From an uncultured Collinsella sp. (GTDB lineage Bacteria; Actinomycetota; Coriobacteriia; Coriobacteriales; Coriobacteriaceae): a stretch of DNA of 20,618 nucleotides. Below, piece by piece: positions 15,885 to 20,618 of this stretch. Numbering within the stretch: the first letter of the stretch is position 1; each line of letters begins with the position of its first letter. Both the position numbers and the translations under genes were made by a program. The notes under the pieces were generated by a model. The model made no database searches. It had not been told where the DNA came from and was given only the letters and a program-made list of their open reading frames with translations. The DNA is taken from NCBI GenBank assembly GCA_900543505.1, contig UQSB01000043.1:1-20618 (forward strand), read 5' to 3'.

Positions 15885-18077
15885 TTAGTTGTTCAGCATG
15901 CGGTCGAAGCTTCCCGAGTCGCCATCCCGATAGTCGGCGGTCATCAGAATCTCCTGCGGAATGCGCCCGCCTTCACGTAGCACATTGCGGAACTGCACGC
16001 GCGTGACCATGGGCAGATCCTTGATCGTCGCCGCCAAGTTCTGCGGCACGCCCTGGTTGGCAGCCGCGCGCTCGCACTCGCCGCCGGCCTTCACGCGACG
16101 CTTATGCTCGGCGAGCATGGCGCGGTACATACCGGCATGCAGGCGAATCTCAACCACATTGGCATTGCGAGCCTGCTCGACGATGCGCGCGCCCTCGCGG
16201 TCGATATCGCCCACGTAGTAGACGTAGTTAAAGCGATAGCCGATCTCGGCCAGATAATCGTCCAGGGCATGCGAGACGCTCGCCTTGCATCCGCCGCCAA
16301 AAATCACGCCGCCCACCTTGATGCCAAAGAGCTTGGCGTGCTTGCGGCCACGCAGCAGCCTGACGATCTCGTCGTAGGTGTCCAGGTTCTCGACCATAAT
16401 GAACGGCTTATCGGCGCCCAGCGTAAAGAAACCCGTAAAGTGCACGGGGCGGTTGGGGGCGACCTTGATCGCCTGCATGCTGATGCCCTTTTCGGTCATG
16501 CGCCTTATCAGGCGCTCACCGTGCTTGCCGTCAAAAGCCTTCTCGTCGTTAAAAATCTGGTAGGCACGCTGGCGGCGCGAGGCAACCGGCGTATCGGCAC
16601 CTCGGTTTTGCTCGATCCAAGCCTGGATGATTGCGATTTCCTCGGCAATCTTGCGGTTGGACATCTCGTTGTGCTGAGTGCGCTGCGGCGCCTTTTTGCC
16701 GTCCTTGCCCTCGACCTTAACAATTTGAGTCTGCTGTTCCTTGATCTTAGAGAGCGCCGTAGGCGTAGGGACAACTTTGAGCAGCTGCCTGCCCAAAACG
16801 CGGGCAAGGGCAAACGCCGATACCTCGCCGTGGACGGCCGACTCGGGCTGCTGGGTAGCACTATCAGCCGCGGCAGGCTCAGCCTGTGCATGAGGCTTAC
16901 GCTTGGAATCTGCCCGGGTATTACGTTCCTGCTTGGGCGCAGACGAGCGCTTTTGCGGACGATCGGACTTGGCCTCCTTCGCCGGCTGGCGCTTGACCTG
17001 ATCCACCGGAGTCTCGGCCTTCTCATCTCCGTTTTGTGTCGCTGTCTTCTCGGCCGCGGCCTCGGCATTTGAGCCACGACCGCCGCGGTGACGACGACGG
17101 CGGGGCTTGCCTGAGGCGCTCTCCCCCGCCTGCTTATCAGCGGTCTGTTGAGCTTTGACCTCAGTGTCAGCCGCAGGCTGCGACTCGGAAGGTTGCTGCT
17201 CGCGAGCCGCCGGCTCAACGGTTTTCTCGGTTTGTTCGGCCTTCTCGTCCTGAGCGGTCGAAGCCGGCTCGCCCTTCTCCTGACGCTTTACGGGATACGC
17301 GCGTCCCGCAAAACCGCGGCCGGGACGACACGAACCCGGAGCCCTCTTGGCAGACTCCTCAACATCGTCTGCAACCTCGGAAGGCTCTTCAACCTCACGC
17401 GCGACATCCTGCTGCGCGGCCTTAAAGTGAGCACCGCGACGACGCTTGGGCTCTTGCGCCTCCACGGGCTTTTGCTCCTTCGCGGGCTTCTGCGACTCGG
17501 CAGCAACCTCGTTCTCAACAGCCTCGGCATCCGTCTCACCCTTTTGAGCAACGGCGCGACGGAAGCGCTCCTGCTGGGCGCGGCGCTGCGCATCGCGCTT
17601 GCCACCCCCGCCAAAACCGCCGCGTCCTGCCTTGGCCGTAAAGGCGCGCACGACGTTCTCATCGAGCAACTCATCGGTATCGACATGCTCACGCGGAGCA
17701 GCTTCTTCCACAGCAGGCACGTCAGCGAAATCCTCGACGACAAAATCTTCGACGGACTCGGCAGGTTGCTCCTGGGCATCGCGGATCTCGGCATTGATGG
17801 TATAGAACGCCGGGCGCCCGTTAATGCCACTACCCTCGATCTTGGTCACGATATTTGCCGCGATAAGCTCATCGCGCATCGCCTTGGTGTCGCACTCCTT
17901 ATCGACGGAGCGGAAAATCTGCGCCAGCGCACTCGACTTAATCTTGAGCGCCTTGCGGCAAAGCAGGTCGTAGGCAACCAGCTTGGCACGCTCGGCAGAA
18001 AGCGATGTCTGGCTGCTCAGACGCTCAGCCAGGGCATCGACATTGTTTTGATTATCGGAATATACCGTCTTGGCCAC
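15885..18077 (-). CDS. JetD/DUF2220-like Toprim-domain protein with long disordered linker
   Basis: Probably a DNA-acting Toprim protein; the exact job is unknown. The 730-residue product has an N-terminal winged-helix-like domain (about 5-95). A long charged, low-complexity region rich in E, A, K, P, Q and R (about 100-430) includes RRRRHRGGRG. The C-terminal part from about 470 shows RAYQIFNDEKAFD (near 508), E563 in MVENLDTYDE, VIFGGG and VGDIDREG (D624, D626). The Glu plus DxD pattern is that of a Toprim domain, and the order resembles the C-terminal domain of JetD, the Wadjet nuclease subunit. No jetA, jetB or jetC is nearby. I chose GTG 18077, with AAAGGGG just upstream; the open frame extends to 18230 but that part overlaps the cstA terminator. 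Alternative: another Toprim family. Confidence 0.65.
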   Translation of the reverse strand: MAKTVYSDNQNNVDALAERLSSQTSLSAERAKLVAYDLLCRKALKIKSSALAQIFRSVDKECDTKAMRDELIAANIVTKIEGSGINGRPAFYTINAEIRDAQEQPAESVEDFVVEDFADVPAVEEAAPREHVDTDELLDENVVRAFTAKAGRGGFGGGGKRDAQRRAQQERFRRAVAQKGETDAEAVENEVAAESQKPAKEQKPVEAQEPKRRRGAHFKAAQQDVAREVEEPSEVADDVEESAKRAPGSCRPGRGFAGRAYPVKRQEKGEPASTAQDEKAEQTEKTVEPAAREQQPSESQPAADTEVKAQQTADKQAGESASGKPRRRRHRGGRGSNAEAAAEKTATQNGDEKAETPVDQVKRQPAKEAKSDRPQKRSSAPKQERNTRADSKRKPHAQAEPAAADSATQQPESAVHGEVSAFALARVLGRQLLKVVPTPTALSKIKEQQTQIVKVEGKDGKKAPQRTQHNEMSNRKIAEEIAIIQAWIEQNRGADTPVASRRQRAYQIFNDEKAFDGKHGERLIRRMTEKGISMQAIKVAPNRPVHFTGFFTLGADKPFIMVENLDTYDEIVRLLRGRKHAKLFGIKVGGVIFGGGCKASVSHALDDYLAEIGYRFNYVYYVGDIDREGARIVEQARNANVVEIRLHAGMYRAMLAEHKRRVKAGGECERAAANQGVPQNLAATIKDLPMVTRVQFRNVLREGGRIPQEILMTADYRDGDSGSFDRMLNN

Positions 18078-18182
18078 GGGGCCCCTTTCATATGCACACA
18101 TATACGTCCATATGGTACAACGCACGAGCCTATCCACGCAAAACATCTGCGAGAACGCCCTTGCACCACCTGTTATCACAAG

Positions 18183-18221
18183 AAAAAAGACCGGGTCCGC
18201 TTGATTGCGGACCCGGTCTTT
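18183..18221 (-). terminator. Terminator of cstA
   Basis: A perfect 15-bp stem (AAAGACCGGGTCCGC, 18186-18200, with its complement at 18207-18221) and a 6-base loop end in TTTTTT on the minus strand. It lies about 40 bp after the cstA stop and separates it from the JetD-like gene. Confidence 0.93.
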
Positions 18222-18260
18222 CCGAGTCAAATAGATGGGAGATTCAACCCGTCCGACCGA

Positions 18261-20150
18261 CTAGGCCTTAGCGGCCTCGGCGTCGGCAGGAGCTTCAGCG
18301 GCAGCGGCGCGACCGTACTCGGCCTTGCCCATCTCGGACCACTCGGGCTCCTCGTCGGGCATGGAGCCAGCCTCCTTGCCGAAGAACTCCTTGAGGCAGT
18401 TGACGGCGACGATGAGGCCCAGGACCATCAGCAGAACGGCAAAGACGAGCTGCAGGCCCTTGGTGGCGGCGACGGAGACGGCGGCCGTGGTGGCGGTAGC
18501 CGGGATGGTACCGAAGAAACCGTAGGCCTGGACGGCGGTCATGCAGCCCATGGCGCTCTGGACCAGCGAGGTGAACGTGCAGCAGAGCAGGAAGGCGACG
18601 GGCACGTAGAGCATCCAGCCCTTGCGACCGGTGCACTTGCAGAACACGGCGAGGGTGATCATGGTCATACCGCCGAGCAGCTGGTTGGAAGCACCAAAGA
18701 GCGGCCAGATGTTGGCATAGCCACCAAAAGCGAGGGCGAGACCGGGAAGCAGGGTAACGACCGTGGCGAACCAGGGGTTGCCGAGGACCTTCATATAGCC
18801 GGCCTTGGACTCGATGGCCAGAGCATCGTTGGTCTGGGCAAAGAACTCGGAGAACGAGGTGCGGGCGATGCGGGCGACGGCGTCGAGCGAGGTCAGGGCC
18901 AGAGCGGAGACGTTCATAGTCATGAAGACGATAGCGAGCGTGCCGTCAACACCGAAGGCCTGCATACCGCGGGAGATGCCAGCGGCGAAGATCTGGAACG
19001 GGGTGGAAGCGACACCAGCGTTGAGGGCGCCGGTACCGGCGGTGTTCATATCGGAGAACATGATGCCGGCGACGATGATGGCAAGGATGCCGACGAAGGA
19101 CTCGACGATCATTGCGCCGTAACCGACCTTGACGGCGTCCTGCTCCTTCTCGACCTGCTTAGAAGAGGTGCCGGAAGAAACGAGGCTGTGGAAACCGGAG
19201 AGAGCACCGCAAGCGACGGAGACGAACAGGACCGGGAACATCATGCCGGAGGCAGTGGAGAAGCCGGTGAAGACCGGAGCGGTGATGGTGGCCTGACCGT
19301 TGACGCCCAGGACGACGATGCCGAGGACAGCGCAAACGATCATGACGATCATCATGATGGAAGTGAGGTAGTCACGCGGGGTCTTGAGCATCTGGATGGG
19401 CATAGCGCCAGCGAAGACCAGGTAGACCATGACGACGGCGAACCACTGGAACTTATCCAGGTAGACCGGGAACTGCATACCGACGGCGAACATGAGAACC
19501 ATGAGGACCACGCCGGTGACGAACTCGGTAGCACCGGTGAGGTTGAACTTCTTCTGGGCCCAACCAAAGGCGATAGCGACGAAGGTGAACAGGATGGAGA
19601 TGGTACCAGCGCAGCCGGCGGCATAGGACTTGGTGAAGTCGATGGCACCGGTAGCAGCACCAGAAGCGTCAACGGCCGGGGTGAACATGAACGTCTTGCA
19701 GACCATGTCGGTGAAGGCGGCGATGACGATGATGCAGAACAGCCAGCAGAACAGCAGGAACAGGCGACGGCCGGTCTTGCCGATGTACTTCTCGATGAGC
19801 TGAGCGAGCGACTTGCCGTTGTTCTTCATCGAGGCATACAGGGCGCCAAAGTCGTGGACGGCGCCAAAGAAGATGCCGCCGACGAGGACCCAGAGCACGA
19901 CGGGCAGCCAGCCAAAAGCCATGGCGACGATCGTACCCGTAACAGGGCCGGCACCGCAGATCGAGCTGAACTGGTGCGAGAACGCGGTGAAGGCAGAGAC
20001 GGGCGAGAAGCTCTTGCCGTCCTTCATGCGCTTGGCCGGCGTGAGGGCCTCTTTGTCAACGCCCCACTTGTTGGCCAGCCATCGGCCATAGCCCAGATAG
20101 CCGCAGGCGAGCACCGCCGCGGCCACAACCATGAGCAAAACTCCGTTCAT
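18261..20150 (-). CDS. cstA: CstA-family carbon-starvation transporter
   Basis: This is an integral-membrane carrier of the CstA/BtsT family, whose members import pyruvate or peptides in proton symport during carbon shortage. The 629-residue protein has about 16 hydrophobic segments from the first residues on. It shows the conserved early block FSPVSAFTAFSHQFSSICGAGPVTG (given here as a region, about 46-70), followed by WLPVVLWVLVGGIFFGAVHDF. LVSSGTSSKQ (near 318) and the later FGASNQLLGG are also typical. A hydrophilic acidic Ala-rich tail of about 45 residues closes the protein. The start has AGAGGAGGAAA just upstream, a very strong ribosome site. It has its own terminator downstream, and the leader contains an intrinsic terminator that suggests attenuation. 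The substrate cannot be set from sequence. Confidence 0.93.
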   Translation of the reverse strand: MNGVLLMVVAAAVLACGYLGYGRWLANKWGVDKEALTPAKRMKDGKSFSPVSAFTAFSHQFSSICGAGPVTGTIVAMAFGWLPVVLWVLVGGIFFGAVHDFGALYASMKNNGKSLAQLIEKYIGKTGRRLFLLFCWLFCIIVIAAFTDMVCKTFMFTPAVDASGAATGAIDFTKSYAAGCAGTISILFTFVAIAFGWAQKKFNLTGATEFVTGVVLMVLMFAVGMQFPVYLDKFQWFAVVMVYLVFAGAMPIQMLKTPRDYLTSIMMIVMIVCAVLGIVVLGVNGQATITAPVFTGFSTASGMMFPVLFVSVACGALSGFHSLVSSGTSSKQVEKEQDAVKVGYGAMIVESFVGILAIIVAGIMFSDMNTAGTGALNAGVASTPFQIFAAGISRGMQAFGVDGTLAIVFMTMNVSALALTSLDAVARIARTSFSEFFAQTNDALAIESKAGYMKVLGNPWFATVVTLLPGLALAFGGYANIWPLFGASNQLLGGMTMITLAVFCKCTGRKGWMLYVPVAFLLCCTFTSLVQSAMGCMTAVQAYGFFGTIPATATTAAVSVAATKGLQLVFAVLLMVLGLIVAVNCLKEFFGKEAGSMPDEEPEWSEMGKAEYGRAAAAEAPADAEAAKA

Positions 20151-20184
20151 TACATTTCCTCCTCTAAAAAGAACTTCTCAAACA

Positions 20185-20224
20185 TAAAAAATGAGGGCCG
20201 TCGGTTGCGCTCGACGGCCCTCAT
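20185..20224 (-). terminator. Intrinsic terminator in the cstA leader (probable attenuator)
   Basis: A perfect 13-bp stem, ATGAGGGCCGTCG (20191-20203) with CGACGGCCCTCAT (20212-20224), has an 8-base loop and is followed on the minus strand by TTTTTT. It ends only 35 bp before the cstA start codon. No gene on the minus strand lies upstream within the window, so it most likely interrupts the cstA leader itself. Confidence 0.8.
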
Positions 20225-20227
20225 CTT

Positions 20228-20313
20228 CATCAGCCGCCCGTTATCGTACGGGCTAGCTGTATGTGCTAACCCGCATCAGATAATTACTACGCTGATAATG
20301 TTTAGCTGATGCG
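20228..20313 (-). promoter_or_regulatory. Structured cstA leader upstream of the attenuator
   Basis: Two structures are visible. An 8-bp stem CGCATCAG/CTGATGCG joins 20306-20313 to 20272-20279. A hairpin with CAGC, GCCCGT and their complements covers 20231-20259. The 5' arm (CATCAGC) can also pair with GCTGATG at 20228-20234, just before the terminator, so two mutually exclusive folds are possible. No known riboswitch class is recognised. Confidence 0.4.
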
Positions 20314-20400
20314 TGAACATGTCTAAAAAATCCTCTTCAATCATGATGCGAACGATCCGTACGTGTTCACATCCCCCAGTGGTTGAAAAAGGAGTATGAA

Positions 20401-20418
20401 ACTTTAGTTACCTAAAGT
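20401..20418. promoter_or_regulatory. Palindrome ACTTTAG-TTAC-CTAAAGT
   Basis: A perfect 7-bp inverted repeat with a 4-base centre lies in the AT-rich gap between cstA and the right edge, upstream of a possible plus-strand promoter (TTCAAC at 20441, TATAAA at 20465, spacing 18). It could be a regulator site; no binding family is recognised. The stretch 20314-20500 holds no gene. Confidence 0.35.
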
Positions 20419-20520
20419 CAACGCAAATTTGTAATGAATTTTCAACTATTTTTGAATTTCTCGGTATAAAACGCCATTGACCTCGGACTTTACCCAACAA
20501 AAGTTTTTGCATGAGAGATG

Positions 20521-20618
20521 CCCCTCGGGAGCCGCGGGAGCCGGGCGGCGCATATGAACTTTCCTGCTCTACAGTCCTGCGCAAGACGGAAAGCACATTA
20601 AGTGCTTTCCTTTGCGTG
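20521..20618 (+). ncRNA. Structured RNA element, copy B (right edge)
   Basis: A GC-rich segment that can fold (GCCGC with GCGGC around 20531-20549) is followed by the 29-base block shared with copy A (20560-20588). Then comes a 9-bp stem, GGAAAGCAC with GTGCTTTCC, around loop ATTAA (20588-20610), and the tail TTTGCGTG at the edge. There is no plus-strand gene before it in the window, so it may be a free-standing small RNA, possibly from the promoter at 20441-20470. The downstream limit is not visible. Confidence 0.5.

Noticed and set aside
15885..18230. Full Wadjet defence system
   Set aside because: Only a JetD-like C-terminal domain is seen. Neighbours are cstA, a tRNA and housekeeping genes; no SMC-like JetC, JetA or JetB is present within the window.
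17148..20309. Very long plus-strand open frame (about 1050 codons)
   Set aside because: It is the antisense of cstA and of the charged N-terminal half of the JetD-like gene. The translation is a Gly/Asp/Glu/His-rich artefact with no domain, while the minus strand shows clear family motifs, ribosome sites and terminators.
20408..20596. 62-codon minus-strand frame at the right edge
   Set aside because: It overlaps the structured RNA element, has no ribosome site and no recognisable similarity.

Overview
The window looks like the chromosome of a GC-rich actinobacterium of the Coriobacteriia, most probably Collinsella or a close relative. This is inferred from base composition, codon use, strong Shine-Dalgarno sites and gene content; no 16S or other marker gene is present to prove it.

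Layout. Positions 1-500 hold two abutting fragments of dead insertion sequences (an IS110-type transposase and an IS21-type IstB ATPase). From 600 to 13212 lies an alpha-glucan/sugar uptake and use region. It contains malQ and glgP (+ strand), a four-gene ABC sugar importer read leftwards (lipoprotein binding protein, two permeases, MsmK/UgpC-type ATPase), a GntR/UTRA (TreR-like) regulator, and, divergent from it, a PTS EIICB permease of the MalP/GlvC type fused to a HAD (Cof-type) phosphatase. A GTTTAAAC-type palindrome, the site type expected for a HutC-subfamily GntR repressor, lies in front of malQ, the ABC operon, the regulator and the PTS gene, so these four units probably form one local regulon. 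Import by ABC transporter or PTS would supply malto-oligosaccharides that MalQ and GlgP turn into glucose and glucose-1-phosphate; the HAD domain could dephosphorylate the PTS product.

From 13300 to 15900 come a polyprenyl diphosphate synthase, a leaderless protein with two peptidoglycan-binding repeats, and tRNA-Gln(UUG) with its own promoter and terminator. They are followed by a 190-bp stretch ending in an exact 16-bp copy of the tRNA 3' end, which is att-like.

From 15885 to 20618, leftward genes encode a 730-residue protein with a JetD/DUF2220-like Toprim domain behind a long disordered region (no jetABC genes are present) and a CstA-family transporter whose 5' leader carries a strong intrinsic terminator, suggesting attenuation. 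Two copies of a structured element, one after the JetD-like gene and one at the right edge, share 29 identical bases and a hairpin with four compensatory base-pair changes; this is a good candidate for an undescribed small RNA or 3' element. Between the convergent glgP and ABC operons is a regular array of five 16-17 bp repeats in alternating orientation with an 80-bp period.

All assignments come from reading the sequence; no database search was run.
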